Both the position numbers and the translations under genes were made by a program. Below are positions 9,528 through 18,910 of a stretch of 64,000 bases of DNA, piece by piece. This DNA comes from Gracilimonas sp017641085 (GTDB taxonomy: Bacteria; Bacteroidota; Rhodothermia; Balneolales; Balneolaceae): assembly GCF_046115515.1 (NCBI RefSeq), contig NZ_CP175953.1; one strand, 5' to 3'. The notes under the pieces are model-generated. The model was not told where the DNA came from. It saw only the letters and a list, made by a program, of their open reading frames with translations, and ran no database searches. Every line of letters begins with the position of its first letter. Positions within the stretch are counted from its first letter, which is position 1.

Positions 9528-11315
9528 TTAAAACGACCAAAATAACGGGATAGCAAAGGTACCGATAATCCAGAACAAGAGGTTAAGCGGGGTTCCGACT
9601 TTTACAAAGTCCATGAATTGATACTGCCCCGGGCCAAAAATCATGGTATTGGTTTGGTAACCAATGGGCGACATAAAACTAAGCGAAGCAGCCATGGTCA
9701 CAGCCACCAACAGAGGTTCTGCATTCACGCCAATGCTGGTGGAGGCTTCAATGGCTATGGGGGCGAGCAGTGCGGCTGTAGCCTGGTTGGAAATCAGGTT
9801 GGTGAGCATCATGGAGAGAAAGAAAAAAGCGGAAAGAACAGCTGTTGGACCAAAAGCCTCAAGGTTTGTGATTACGGTATCTGCCAATAGCTGTGCGGCA
9901 CCGGTCTTTTGCATGGCCACTCCAAGGGGCAGAACCCCGCCCAGAAGAAAGATTACTTTCCAGTTGATGCTTTGATAGGCCTCTTCGTTGGTCAGGCAGC
10001 CCGTCAAAATCATCAGGATCACTCCGCAAATTGCACTTGCTACGATGGGCAGCAAACCCAAAGCAGCGGTCCCAACAACTCCAAGAATAATGGCAATAGC
10101 TACAGGAATTTTGGATTGGTTTAAATCCGGAATGTCAATTTCGGTTGCAAGTACGAATTCTTCAGCCGTTTTAATGTCATTCACCCGTTCCTTTTTAGCA
10201 TAAAGCAAAACAGAAGTCCCGCTTTGCAAGCGAATATCGGATAGTTTATCCTGCTGAACTTTTCCTTTTTGCCGGATTGCAAGAACCTGGGCTTCATATA
10301 ACTTATAGAATTCAATATCACGCAAGGGCATTCCGTCATAAGAAGATTCCGGGGCAATTACCGCCTCAATCAGCTGCGCATTACCCATCTCAAAATCTTT
10401 ATCTTCCCAGTGCTCGGAAGGTTTTATGAGCACATCCTCACGATTCAACAGCTTATTAATCTCCTTTACGCTTCCGCGAATTCTCAGCACATCTTCAGCT
10501 TCCAGGGTAATACTTTCACGGTCTGTTTTAGAGGTTCCATCTTTATCAAAAACTTCAACGATATCGAGGTCCAGGTCCTGGATAAGCTTGGTATTCTTTA
10601 GAGGAGTATCCACAAAAGGGGACTGGGCATTCAGGATAACGTCAGTAAGGTAACTCTGCATTTCGAAGGTATCGGTCAGCTCTTGGTCTTTGCGCCGCTC
10701 AGGAATCAGGTTGATTCCCATGGTGAACAGATACAGAAATCCGGCTGCAAAAAAGATGATGCCGACCGGGGCAAATTCAAACATTCCAAAACCGGCCAGC
10801 CCGTTTTCGGTGGCTATGGAATCTACCAGTAGGTTTGTGGAGGTACCGATGAGTGTACAAACACCGCCGAACATCGCTGCAAAAGACATAGGCATCAATA
10901 ATTTTGAAGCACTTTCCCCCAGGTCTTTGGAAAGCCCGATAATCACCGGAATAAAAATAGCTACTGCTGCCGTATTATTAATGAAGGCAGATATAACTCC
11001 GATGGTCATCATTATTATGAAAATGGCCATGCGGTAATTGAGTTGACTAAGCTTAAAAAACCAGTCACCAACAATATTAAGGGCTCCGGTACGCCTGAGT
11101 CCTTCGCTGAGAATAAACATACAGGCAATGGTAACCGTAGCCGTGTTGCTGAATCCGGACAGCCCCTCAGCTGGGGTTAGAATGCCGGATACAACCAATG
11201 TAGCAAGAAGAATAAGGGAAGTTACATCAAACGAAATCCGCTTATTCACAAAAAGGAATACAGCTAAAACAATGAGGCTGTAAACGAACCAAATTTCAAG
11301 TGAAATTCCGAACAT
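9528..11315 (-). CDS. SLC13/DASS-type permease with two RCK_C (TrkA-C) domains
   Basis: A 595-residue membrane protein of the SLC13/ArsB-like superfamily. N-terminal helices and the hairpin segment INNTAAVAIFIPVIIG come first. A cytoplasmic insert of about 200 residues (about 205-400) holds two TrkA-C-like regulatory modules (LRIRGSVKEINKLL and SGTSVLLYAKKERV). The second transport half repeats the signature as LISNQATAALLAPIAIEAS. Such proteins take up sulfate or dicarboxylates with Na+, and the RCK_C insert is typical of bacterial sulfate-type members. It sits immediately upstream of the SulP gene (gap 3 bases). Annotators also call these SLC13 family permease. Confidence 0.88.
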   Translation of the reverse strand: MFGISLEIWFVYSLIVLAVFLFVNKRISFDVTSLILLATLVVSGILTPAEGLSGFSNTATVTIACMFILSEGLRRTGALNIVGDWFFKLSQLNYRMAIFIIMMTIGVISAFINNTAAVAIFIPVIIGLSKDLGESASKLLMPMSFAAMFGGVCTLIGTSTNLLVDSIATENGLAGFGMFEFAPVGIIFFAAGFLYLFTMGINLIPERRKDQELTDTFEMQSYLTDVILNAQSPFVDTPLKNTKLIQDLDLDIVEVFDKDGTSKTDRESITLEAEDVLRIRGSVKEINKLLNREDVLIKPSEHWEDKDFEMGNAQLIEAVIAPESSYDGMPLRDIEFYKLYEAQVLAIRQKGKVQQDKLSDIRLQSGTSVLLYAKKERVNDIKTAEEFVLATEIDIPDLNQSKIPVAIAIILGVVGTAALGLLPIVASAICGVILMILTGCLTNEEAYQSINWKVIFLLGGVLPLGVAMQKTGAAQLLADTVITNLEAFGPTAVLSAFFFLSMMLTNLISNQATAALLAPIAIEASTSIGVNAEPLLVAVTMAASLSFMSPIGYQTNTMIFGPGQYQFMDFVKVGTPLNLLFWIIGTFAIPLFWSF

Positions 11316-11559
11316 CAGCTATATAATATTGAATTAGTTGACGGAGTCTTAGTGGTTAAATAATAAGACACATATCTCATAACTTACTTAATATTACAAG
11401 TTCAAAGAAAAAATAGTTTGAATTGTTATATTGAAAACAATGATGGATATACATCCGTTAACATCTTATTTTAGGCCTGTTGATGAACAGAAATAGAAAG
11501 GCGTCTGCCGGTGGTGGATGGCTTTTTTTATTTAATGAAACCGAACAAAAGAAGAGATT

Positions 11560-12033
11560 ATGAGCAAAGTTCAATACCTCACACAAGAAGGTTACGACAA
11601 ATTGGAAGCGGAACTGAAAGATCTTAAAACCCGCGGACGACGAGAGATTGCAGAAGAGATAGCAGAAGCCCGGGCTAAAGGGGATTTGAGTGAGAATGCA
11701 GAATATGATGCCGCTAAAGAGGCGCAGGGGCACATGGAAGACCGTATCACCAAGCTTGAGGATGCTCTTGCAAACGCCCGGGTATTGGATAAAAGTGAGC
11801 TTGATCTTTCCAAGGTGAGGGTGCTTACAACCGTTACCATCCTGAATAAGAAAATGGGCAAGGAGATGAAGTACACACTCGTTTCTCCTAATGAAGCTGA
11901 TTTTGCAGCCGGTAAAATTTCAGTTGACTCTCCGATAGGACAGGCTTTAATGGGGCGTGAGATTGGTGAAACGGTAGAAGTAGAAGTGCCTGCCGGTAAG
12001 CTCGAACTGGAAGTGAAAAATATCGAAATCTGA
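11560..12033 (+). CDS. greA: Transcription elongation factor GreA
   Basis: A 157-residue protein of the normal GreA length. The N-terminal coiled-coil finger includes LTQEGYDKLEAELKDLK and the tip region ARAKGDLSENAEYDAAKE, whose acidic residues (D and E of DLSENAEY) activate RNA cleavage in the RNA polymerase active site. The C-terminal FKBP-like domain contains SPIGQALMGREIGETVEVEVP. GreA rescues backtracked RNA polymerase. The following Nudix gene starts 17 bases downstream, so co-transcription is likely. The 244-base gap upstream shows no recognisable structured element. Confidence 0.97.
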   Translation: MSKVQYLTQEGYDKLEAELKDLKTRGRREIAEEIAEARAKGDLSENAEYDAAKEAQGHMEDRITKLEDALANARVLDKSELDLSKVRVLTTVTILNKKMGKEMKYTLVSPNEADFAAGKISVDSPIGQALMGREIGETVEVEVPAGKLELEVKNIEI

Positions 12034-12049
12034 TTTCACCCACCTTCCC

Positions 12050-12508
12050 ATGAAAAAGCTCATTGATGTGTATCCGTATAAGATAAAGGGAGGGCAACCT
12101 CTTTTCCTGATCTTTAAGCGGTCTTCCGAAAAAATCTACGGAAATCAATGGCGCATGGTAGGCGGTAAGGTGAAAGAGGGGGAAACAAGCTGGGAGGGAG
12201 CCCTTCGCGAACTCAAGGAAGAGACCGGGCTTTCTCCGGTGAAATTCTGGACCATACCTTCAGTAAACCAGTTTTATGAGGCTAAATCAGATTCTGTACA
12301 TGCCATACCGGCTTTTGCAGCTGAGCTGAGTGGAAACAAAGAAATTAAGCTTGATGACGAACATTCTGAATATAAATGGGTTAGTATTGAAGGTGTGGAG
12401 CCTTACATAAGCTGGCCGGAACAGCGCAGACTCATGAAGATGATGCACGACATTTTAACTGATCAATTCCTTCAAATACTTCCAGAGTGGATAATAGATA
12501 TTTCTTAA
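12050..12508 (+). CDS. Nudix hydrolase
   Basis: A 152-residue Nudix protein with a perfect Nudix box, G39-x5-E45-x7-R53-E54-L55-x-E57-E58-x-G60-L61. This is the Mg2+-binding helix that hydrolyses nucleoside diphosphates linked to another group. The size and the later segment HSEYKWVSIEG resemble the dihydroneopterin-triphosphate/dATP pyrophosphatase type, but that is only a suggestion. Its 3' end overlaps the next gene by 22 bases. Confidence 0.88.
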   Translation: MKKLIDVYPYKIKGGQPLFLIFKRSSEKIYGNQWRMVGGKVKEGETSWEGALRELKEETGLSPVKFWTIPSVNQFYEAKSDSVHAIPAFAAELSGNKEIKLDDEHSEYKWVSIEGVEPYISWPEQRRLMKMMHDILTDQFLQILPEWIIDIS

Positions 12509-13725
12509 TCACCCTTCTTTTTGTTTTGATTCCCGGAGTGCTTTTTGCTCAGAACGACAAGTATAAGCTGGAATTTGCTCCTGATCTCTGGTATAACAGC
12601 GTAGATGGTATTCGCGTTGGTGCGCGTGTGTTGGGGGATATGGAAGGCACTTTTCAGGATGGACCTCACCGACTGGATGCCGGAATGTGGCTGGGAACCA
12701 ATTTCCCCGATCAGCCGGTGTCGTACTATGTGTCATTCACCGAGCCTGTTCCTGCGCTTTCAGAATTTGGGGAAGAATTTAATGTACAGCTGATCAGCAG
12801 CATCAGAACCGGATACAACCGTCATGGAGTGGCCCTTAATAAGCGCTTTCAGAAAGGGTTTGATGAACTGCGGCATCAGGAAATCAGGGTAAGTGTGTTC
12901 CAGGAAAAAGCTGCCGAAAATGCCTACAGGCTTAATGCATTTCAGGAAACCGACTGGAAAACGCTGGCCGGAATTGAATTTCGAACCAGCGGATTTACAA
13001 GTCTTGGTGCGCTTAAGACGTATCTTTCTTTTCAGCAGAATGTGAATCCGGCTTCCGGAAATTTTTCATTGGGAAGTGCTGAAGTAAAGCACCAAACTGA
13101 ATTAGGGAAAGGGTTCGGTTTAAATCTCAGGGCATTTGGAGCCTTGGTCAGTTCCGATGCTCCCTTTGAATATAATTACAGTATGGCTAACAGAGCGCCC
13201 ATATCCTGGTTGAATAATGGGGTAACAAGGGCCAGTGGTACAATCCCGGATCTATTTTTTGAAAATGGGCTTGTTCAGATAGCAGGTGGATTTAATCTCA
13301 GAGGATACAGTAAAGCATCTTTTACCAGCTCTGGTGGAAATAAAGATTATACCATTAGTTATTTAGGGACTTTGGATAAAGGTTTCTCAGTGAATACAGA
13401 ACTGATTTTCCCGAATTACCTGAACTCTTTGTTAGACCGCTCTATTCTTGGAGATTTTGTTCACCTTAAATCCTACTTATTCCAGGATGTGGGAAGAGTA
13501 AGTGGAATCAGAATTGAAGATGATATCTCTCTCGACTTTGAACAAACCGTTGCTGATGCCGGAATTGGACTCCAGTTTTCAATTAATATTCCGGATTGGC
13601 TAGGCAAAGACCGGGGATTCGCCATCAGATATGAGGTTCCACTATGGCTATCAGATCCTGGAAACGGAGAAGAATCCTTTAAATTTCGTAATTTGATCGG
13701 CATCGGAGCAGTAATTTCACTTTAA
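12487..13725 (+). CDS. Predicted outer-membrane beta-barrel protein
   Basis: A 412-residue exported protein. A GTG start lies inside the end of the Nudix gene, and a signal peptide (about 1-21) ends LFAQ. The rest is rich in alternating aromatic and polar strands with Gly turns (WYNSVDGIRVGARV, FAIRYEVPLWLSDP), and the chain ends in a long strand, as outer-membrane barrels do. The DLWYNSVDGIRVG start resembles the barrel seen at the C-terminus of some surface peptidases, but no catalytic domain is present. Function is unknown. It stands seven bases before ackA, so it probably shares its transcript. Confidence 0.62.
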   Translation: MDNRYFLITLLFVLIPGVLFAQNDKYKLEFAPDLWYNSVDGIRVGARVLGDMEGTFQDGPHRLDAGMWLGTNFPDQPVSYYVSFTEPVPALSEFGEEFNVQLISSIRTGYNRHGVALNKRFQKGFDELRHQEIRVSVFQEKAAENAYRLNAFQETDWKTLAGIEFRTSGFTSLGALKTYLSFQQNVNPASGNFSLGSAEVKHQTELGKGFGLNLRAFGALVSSDAPFEYNYSMANRAPISWLNNGVTRASGTIPDLFFENGLVQIAGGFNLRGYSKASFTSSGGNKDYTISYLGTLDKGFSVNTELIFPNYLNSLLDRSILGDFVHLKSYLFQDVGRVSGIRIEDDISLDFEQTVADAGIGLQFSINIPDWLGKDRGFAIRYEVPLWLSDPGNGEESFKFRNLIGIGAVISL

Positions 13726-13732
13726 CTCATTT

Positions 13733-14950
13733 ATGAAGACCCTTGTAATAAACTGCGGCAGCTCATCCATAAAGTATCAGCTCATTAACACAGAGAATAA
13801 AGAATGTCTTTGTAAGGGGTTGGTAGAACGAATTGGTGCCGTTACCTCCATTATCAAGCAAGAGTTCAAGGACGAAAAGCCGCTCAAAAAATCCATGGTG
13901 ATTGAGAACCATGCGGCTGCGCTCAAGAAGATTATGGAACTGTTGATTGAAGCAGATAACGATTACCTGCAATCGCTTGATGAAATTGAGGCTGTAGGCC
14001 ACAGGGTTGTGCACGGAGGAGAAACGTTCAAGGATTCTGTGCTTATTGATGAAGACGTGGAAGAGGCCATCCAACAGGCTTTTGACATCGCTCCATTGCA
14101 CAATCCTCCAAACCTGGAAGGGATTCGTGCTGCCAAGAAACACCTGCCAAATGTGCCGCATGTTGCTGTGTTTGATACGGCTTTTCATCACTCTATACCG
14201 CAGCACGCTTATCTATATGGAATCCCAAACCGGCTATACCGGCGGTATAAGATCAGGAAGTACGGCTTTCACGGAACCTCTCACTATTATGTGAGCCGTC
14301 AGTATCACAAAATTTCAGGTAAACCAAAGAAGGGTTCTAAAGTTATTACCTGTCATTTGGGAAATGGGTGCTCGGTCACAGCCATAAAAGACGGAAATTC
14401 ATATGACACGAGCATGGGATTCTCACCGCTTGAAGGGCTGGTAATGGGAACCCGAAGCGGAGACATCGATCCCTCTATCTTGTTCTACCTCATAGAGAAA
14501 GAGGAATTATCTCTTGCAAATGTTCACGCATTGCTAAATAAACATAGTGGACTTTTAGGGCTCAGCGGATATGCAGCCGACATGCGGGATTTACTGGATG
14601 AGGCTGAAAGCGGTGACCGAAGAAGTAACGAAGCCATTGATGTATTTTGTTATCGGGTTAAAAAATATATCGGTTCGTATATTGCGGCACTGAATGGGGT
14701 GGATGCCATTATTTTTACCGGGGGAATTGGTGAGAATGCAGCCCCGATTCGAGAAAAAATATTGGACGATATGCAGTATGCCGGCATCGAAATTGACGGT
14801 GAAAAGAATGGAAATCTGAATGGTGATACCAAGATCAGTTCGGATACTTCCAAGGTTGATGTTCACGTTATTCCAACAAACGAAGAACTTGTGATAGCCA
14901 TAGACTCGGCTAAAATTGCCACGGCTTCAAAACAAACTCCATGGGCATAA
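13733..14950 (+). CDS. ackA: Acetate kinase
   Basis: A 405-residue protein of standard length. It shows the ASKHA-fold phosphate-binding start NCGSSSIKYQL, the family signatures GHRVVHGGE and KYGFHGTSHYYVS, MGFSPLEGLVMGTRSGDIDPS, and the ATP site FTGGIGENAAPIRE. AckA interconverts acetyl phosphate and acetate with ATP formation. Its partner Pta is encoded about 2.6 kb downstream (17537-18490), separated by two unrelated genes on the same strand. The next gene overlaps its end by 10 bases, indicating one operon. Confidence 0.97.
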   Translation: MKTLVINCGSSSIKYQLINTENKECLCKGLVERIGAVTSIIKQEFKDEKPLKKSMVIENHAAALKKIMELLIEADNDYLQSLDEIEAVGHRVVHGGETFKDSVLIDEDVEEAIQQAFDIAPLHNPPNLEGIRAAKKHLPNVPHVAVFDTAFHHSIPQHAYLYGIPNRLYRRYKIRKYGFHGTSHYYVSRQYHKISGKPKKGSKVITCHLGNGCSVTAIKDGNSYDTSMGFSPLEGLVMGTRSGDIDPSILFYLIEKEELSLANVHALLNKHSGLLGLSGYAADMRDLLDEAESGDRRSNEAIDVFCYRVKKYIGSYIAALNGVDAIIFTGGIGENAAPIREKILDDMQYAGIEIDGEKNGNLNGDTKISSDTSKVDVHVIPTNEELVIAIDSAKIATASKQTPWA

Positions 14951-16674
14951 ATAAACCTTTTATTCTTTTTATAGCCTTGATTTCAGCGTTGCTGTTTCAG
15001 GGTTGTTCCAGTACCAGCTGGGTAGTGGTAGATGATCAGGCTTTGGATATAAATGATTATGAGTTGATCTCGTCCCGGTACTACCTGGAAAGCACCAACG
15101 GGATCACCCCAAACCAGCCGCTCATTCATTTTGACCTGAAATCGATTAACACCTATGAGTATGCGGAAAGGGTTAAAACGGAGCGCTACATTCAGCGGTA
15201 CAGGCCAAGGATTGGATATGTTTTGTTGGGTGCTGCCGGAGCCGGGCTTTCGTATTATGCAGCTTTTTCTGACCAACTGCTGGATCGACCAACCGATGAA
15301 CAGCGGTACGCCCTTATGGGAGCCGGGACGTTACTAACCGGCTTGTCTTTTTTGAATATGAAACCGGTTGGTGAACCGACAAAGACAGGGGAGGGCCGGC
15401 TTTTACGACAAACCGGAACTGCTACTGAAATTGATACCACCAATGCCCGACCCTACAACACCGACAATCCGGGCATGCGAATATCGTACAATAACCGGGT
15501 GTTGGTTGAGAATGTAGAATGGGATTTTAACGGTGGTCGGATTTCCATAAATCTTGCCGAAGAAATAGATGCCGGGATATTTGGGGAAAACCCTGCCCAC
15601 AACCTTGTAGTTGAGGCCTTTTATGATTCTCTTTCTCAAAGAAAAGAAGTCCCTGTTCCGTCTGTATTTGAACAGTTTGTGGTGGTGGATGTTCAGATAA
15701 CCGCCCTCAGAAATGAACCGGAATCGAATCCGGGAAATATTTTGACCGACCTTGCCGAAGGCAGTCAGCTTAAACTGGTATCTGAAGAAGGAGATTGGTA
15801 CAAAGTGTTGTATGGTATTTCCGAGACCTGGGTATCTGCCAACGATGTACGCATGATTTGGCGTCCTTCTGAATTCGCATCCGATCTTTCGGTGATAGCC
15901 ATCCCTAATGTTCCTTTTGGTTCAGTTGATGTGGAGCGGAACATTCCGGTATTGGGGAGAAGCTCTCTCAACTCCGGGGCTTTTATATTATCCAATAACC
16001 AGTACGAGGGGGAGCTGTCGGAACGTATCTATGGACAGCGTGATACCAAGTTGATGGAAGAGTATTTCATACAGGGATTTGGGGTTCGCAGTACCCGGGT
16101 AATAAAAGCTATGAACGCCACCAGTGATCTTATGGTCGAAAGAGCCTATTCCCGGCTGGCAGCCACCCTGAGTGATAGCCGCCACAACCTAAATGTATAT
16201 ATAAATGGATATGCTGAAATCAGGGACGGACTGGTCTATCTTTTGGGAAGTGAATTAAATGATGACGGTGAATTTCAGCTGATAGATCTTCAAAAACTGT
16301 TTCGGGCATTTAATAATCTGGATCTGAATTCTATAAAGGTTTTTGCCGACCTGGATATTCTTAACGATGACGGTTCAACACAGGCTCTTGAAGACCTGGC
16401 TTCCATCATAACAGAGCGTAATTTTGCATCCGCAGTATTTTTTGCATCCCGCCCCGATCAGCGTTCCGGTATTTTTTCTTCTACCAATGGAGAACAAAAC
16501 CGCCACAGTATATTTACCTACTACCTGGCTGAGGCAATTAAGCAGCGAAATATGTCGATGAATGCCATTTATGGACATCTTGAGCGGAATGTGCCTTTTA
16601 CCTCACGAAGCTTGTACGAGCGGCCTCAGAATCCATTGTTTTTTGGGAACAGAGAGCTTGAGCTTCTGAACTGA
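14941..16674 (+). CDS. Lipoprotein with SH3-like domain and degenerate caspase-like (peptidase C14) domain
   Basis: A 577-residue predicted lipoprotein with a signal peptide and Cys at FQGC. A bacterial SH3-like domain lies at about 245-305 (LKLVSEEGDWYKVLYG...ETWVSANDV). The C-terminal 250 residues follow the caspase-like fold pattern: FILSNNQYEGEL, then RDTKLMEEYF with GFGVRSTRVIKAMNAT, a central strand, SAVFFASRPDQ, and SIFTYYLAEAIKQ. In this alignment the catalytic His of SGHG is Y424 (INGYAE) and the catalytic Cys of the DAC motif is D472 (ADLD), so peptidase activity is not expected. It overlaps ackA by 10 bases and the EamA gene by one, embedding it in the acetate operon. Its role is unknown; scaffold or sensor is plausible. 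Confidence 0.66.
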   Translation: MGINKPFILFIALISALLFQGCSSTSWVVVDDQALDINDYELISSRYYLESTNGITPNQPLIHFDLKSINTYEYAERVKTERYIQRYRPRIGYVLLGAAGAGLSYYAAFSDQLLDRPTDEQRYALMGAGTLLTGLSFLNMKPVGEPTKTGEGRLLRQTGTATEIDTTNARPYNTDNPGMRISYNNRVLVENVEWDFNGGRISINLAEEIDAGIFGENPAHNLVVEAFYDSLSQRKEVPVPSVFEQFVVVDVQITALRNEPESNPGNILTDLAEGSQLKLVSEEGDWYKVLYGISETWVSANDVRMIWRPSEFASDLSVIAIPNVPFGSVDVERNIPVLGRSSLNSGAFILSNNQYEGELSERIYGQRDTKLMEEYFIQGFGVRSTRVIKAMNATSDLMVERAYSRLAATLSDSRHNLNVYINGYAEIRDGLVYLLGSELNDDGEFQLIDLQKLFRAFNNLDLNSIKVFADLDILNDDGSTQALEDLASIITERNFASAVFFASRPDQRSGIFSSTNGEQNRHSIFTYYLAEAIKQRNMSMNAIYGHLERNVPFTSRSLYERPQNPLFFGNRELELLN

Positions 16675-17537
16675 TGGGACTTGTTTACATCTTTCTGAGT
16701 ATTTCCTGTTCGCTGACTATTGCTCAGATCCTTAAGCTTGCGGAAAACAGAAAACTGAATGTGCTCAAAATCCTGGTGTGTAATTACCTTGCGGGATTTC
16801 TGATTAGCCTGTTCAACTCTGCTGAATTTGAAGTATTCCCTGAAGTTTCACCGGAACCGGGCATCTGGCTTGTTATCCTGGCCGTAGTTCTGGGTATTGT
16901 TTTTATCGCCAACATGGTGGTTTACAGTCGCTCTATTGACCGGGTAGGAATGGGAGTCAGTATCGCTGCCATGCGGATGTCGCTTATATTCCCGATCGCC
17001 GTTAGCCTTTTCGTTTTTGGGGAAGCCATTGGAGGACTAAAGTATTTCGGTATTGTTCTGGCCTTGGGTTCTTTGTTGTTGATGGTGCCTCGTATCAAAA
17101 CAAAAAGTATCTCCGGTTTTTCTGATGCCTGGCTTCCGGTTCTGATTTTTATCATGACCGGAATGGCCGATACCGGACTGAAAGTGTATGAACAAGTGTT
17201 TTCAGAACAGATATCAGAAGACCTTTTTGTATCAGGAATCTTCTTTTTTTCCTTTTTGGTGGGGTTGGGAATCCTTTTAAAAAGAAAAGAGATTCACTTT
17301 ACCTTCACAGAAATCGTGTATGGTATTGCAACAGGTGTTGTAAATCTCTATTCATCCATCTTTTTGATTTACGCATTAAAACTGATGCCGGGATCTATTG
17401 TGTTCCCGTTGGTGAATGTAAGCCTGGTTGTTCTGGGAACCTTGATAGGCATCGGAATCTGGAAGGATAAACCCTCCGTTAAACAGTGGTCAGGTTTGGC
17501 CATAGCGGTAATTTCAATCATTTTATTAGTAGGATAA
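16674..17537 (+). CDS. EamA/DMT-superfamily transporter
   Basis: A 287-residue, roughly ten-helix membrane protein with two internally similar halves, as in the drug/metabolite transporter superfamily. Conserved helix ends include SIDRVGMGVSIAAMRMSLIFPIAVSLFVFGE in the first half (given here only as a position guide, about residues 82-112) and the corresponding LMPGSIVFPLVNVSLVVL in the second. The substrate cannot be predicted. Start and stop codons overlap those of both neighbours by single bases (TGATG and TAATG), so it is translationally coupled to the lipoprotein and pta genes. Confidence 0.8.
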   Translation: MGLVYIFLSISCSLTIAQILKLAENRKLNVLKILVCNYLAGFLISLFNSAEFEVFPEVSPEPGIWLVILAVVLGIVFIANMVVYSRSIDRVGMGVSIAAMRMSLIFPIAVSLFVFGEAIGGLKYFGIVLALGSLLLMVPRIKTKSISGFSDAWLPVLIFIMTGMADTGLKVYEQVFSEQISEDLFVSGIFFFSFLVGLGILLKRKEIHFTFTEIVYGIATGVVNLYSSIFLIYALKLMPGSIVFPLVNVSLVVLGTLIGIGIWKDKPSVKQWSGLAIAVISIILLVG

Positions 17538-18490
17538 TGGACATAATCGAAGACATACGCAGTCGATCTGAATCATCATTGAGAACAATCGTTTTCCCCC
17601 GTTCTTCGGACCAGCGAGTCATAAAAGCGGCGGAATACCTGCAGAAAAATAAACTCGCAAAACCGATTCTGATTCAAAACGAGGGAGCCGGGATTCTGGA
17701 AAGCCTTAATTTCATAGATCCTGTTTCGGATGAAAATCTAAAAAAATATGCCCGAGCGTTTTATGAACGAAGAAAGCATAAAGGCATAACGGAAGCAGAA
17801 GCTATTGATGTGATCAAGGATCCGCTGTTTTTTGCTGCGGCCATGGTTGCGGCCGGTGATGCGGATGGATGCGTTGCCGGTTCGGTATCCACAACGGGAG
17901 ATGTATTGCGGGCAGCTATACAAACCATAGGTCTCAAGCCGGGCTCCAACGTGGTATCCAGTGTTTTCTTGATGAGCTTTGATGATGGAAGGGTGTTTAC
18001 CTACGGAGATTGTGCCGTAGTCCCTTATCCGAATGCGGAACAGTTGGCCACTATTGCAATGGATTCGGCTCAAACTCACAAAAAAGTAACCGGTCACGAT
18101 CCGCGGGTGTCCATGCTTTCCTTTTCAACAAAGGGCAGTGCCCAGCATGAGCGCATTGACCTGGTTCGGGAAGCTCTGGAAATCGTGAAGTCTCACAATC
18201 TCGATTTTCCCATAGATGGTGAACTGCAATTTGACGCTTCCATCATCCCAGAAATCGCCAAACGTAAAGCTCCCGACTCTGAAGTAGCCGGAAAAGCGAA
18301 TGTGTTCATCTTCCCAAACCTGGATGCCGGGAATATTTCCTATAAAATCACCGAACGATTGGCCGGGGCCACCGCTACAGGTCCCATCATTCAGGGACTG
18401 GCAAAACCCATGATGGATTTATCGAGAGGTTGCTCCTGGGAAGATATCGTAAACACCGCTTGTGTTTGCTCTTTGATGGGCAGTAATTAA
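17537..18490 (+). CDS. pta: Phosphate acetyltransferase (short form)
   Basis: A 317-residue protein made only of the catalytic PTA domain, with signatures TIVFPRSSDQRVIKAAEYL, VAGSVSTTGDVLRA, SMLSFSTKGSA, DGELQFDASI and FPNLDAGNISYKI. It converts acetyl-CoA and phosphate to acetyl phosphate and CoA, feeding the upstream-encoded AckA. The reading frame extends upstream to 17486, but the ATG at 17537, overlapping the EamA stop as TAATG, begins where the family begins (MDIIEDIRSRSES) and is preferred. Phosphate butyryltransferase is a close relative, but the presence of ackA favours Pta. Confidence 0.93.
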   Translation: MDIIEDIRSRSESSLRTIVFPRSSDQRVIKAAEYLQKNKLAKPILIQNEGAGILESLNFIDPVSDENLKKYARAFYERRKHKGITEAEAIDVIKDPLFFAAAMVAAGDADGCVAGSVSTTGDVLRAAIQTIGLKPGSNVVSSVFLMSFDDGRVFTYGDCAVVPYPNAEQLATIAMDSAQTHKKVTGHDPRVSMLSFSTKGSAQHERIDLVREALEIVKSHNLDFPIDGELQFDASIIPEIAKRKAPDSEVAGKANVFIFPNLDAGNISYKITERLAGATATGPIIQGLAKPMMDLSRGCSWEDIVNTACVCSLMGSN

Positions 18491-18647
18491 TCGAGGCACT
18501 ATTTTTGAACCTTGATTTAAAGGATGGTTGGATTACCTTGATTAGAAACTAACCGAGTCATCCTATTCGTAAGAAAGTAGAAGCAGGTTTAGGATGCTTA
18601 CCGCGAAGGATCTTAGTCAGAAAATGCTTGGTAATCATTTCATGGCA

Positions 18648-18683
18648 AAGATTCATCGCTACGCTCTGAATGACTTTGGTGGA
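18648..18683. repeat. Dispersed short repeat, copy 1 (upstream of suf)
   Basis: The segment AAGATTCATCGCTA then CTCTGAATGACTT is the reverse complement, apart from a three-base difference and a few changes beyond it, of 20424-20457 in the sufB-sufC gap. Its ends (ATTCA/TGAAT) can pair as a small stem. It lies in non-coding DNA and accounts for a spurious 64-codon frame here. Confidence 0.6.
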
Positions 18684-18803
18684 GACAGATTATTCACTAC
18701 CACAAATACCAATCCCTGGCTCGCAATTACTTACCGTTTCAAACCTATTCATTCAATAGAGATTCTCAATCATTTCAGATTTAGTTAAGAAAGGGAGATT
18801 TCG

Positions 18804-18811
18804 TATATTTG
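18804..18811 (+). promoter_or_regulatory. Putative -7 box of the suf operon promoter
   Basis: TATATTTG is a full match to the Bacteroidota -7 consensus TAnnTTTG, 99 bases before sufB. A clear TTG -33 element is not visible at 17-23 bases upstream, so confidence is limited. No Rrf2/IscR-type regulator gene is adjacent. Confidence 0.4.
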
Positions 18812-18910
18812 TACTCAATCTAAATAGGCCTGCAAAACAGCGAACTTAAACTTGAGAAAGGTTGTTTTTCAGGCGGAATCAAGAAGCAAAATTTTAAGAC
18901 CAAATAACTA

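Larger units (their letters stand above)
18491..18910 (+). other. 420-base intergenic region before sufB
   Basis: It contains no convincing gene. At 18506-18570 is a sequence resembling, in reverse orientation, the AATCAAGGTTC-type repeat found again at 43.9 and 44.8 kb. At 18648-18683 is a copy of a dispersed repeat shared with the sufB-sufC gap. Near its end is a promoter-like TATATTTG. The leader of the suf operon therefore probably begins around 18820. Confidence 0.55.

Noticed and set aside
11490..11530. A terminator or riboswitch before greA suggested by the T-run after GGATGGC
   Set aside because: The only stem available is three base pairs, too weak to support.
18594..18788. A 64-codon open frame before sufB
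   Set aside because: It is built partly from a dispersed repeat, has no recognisable protein features and lies in the suf leader.
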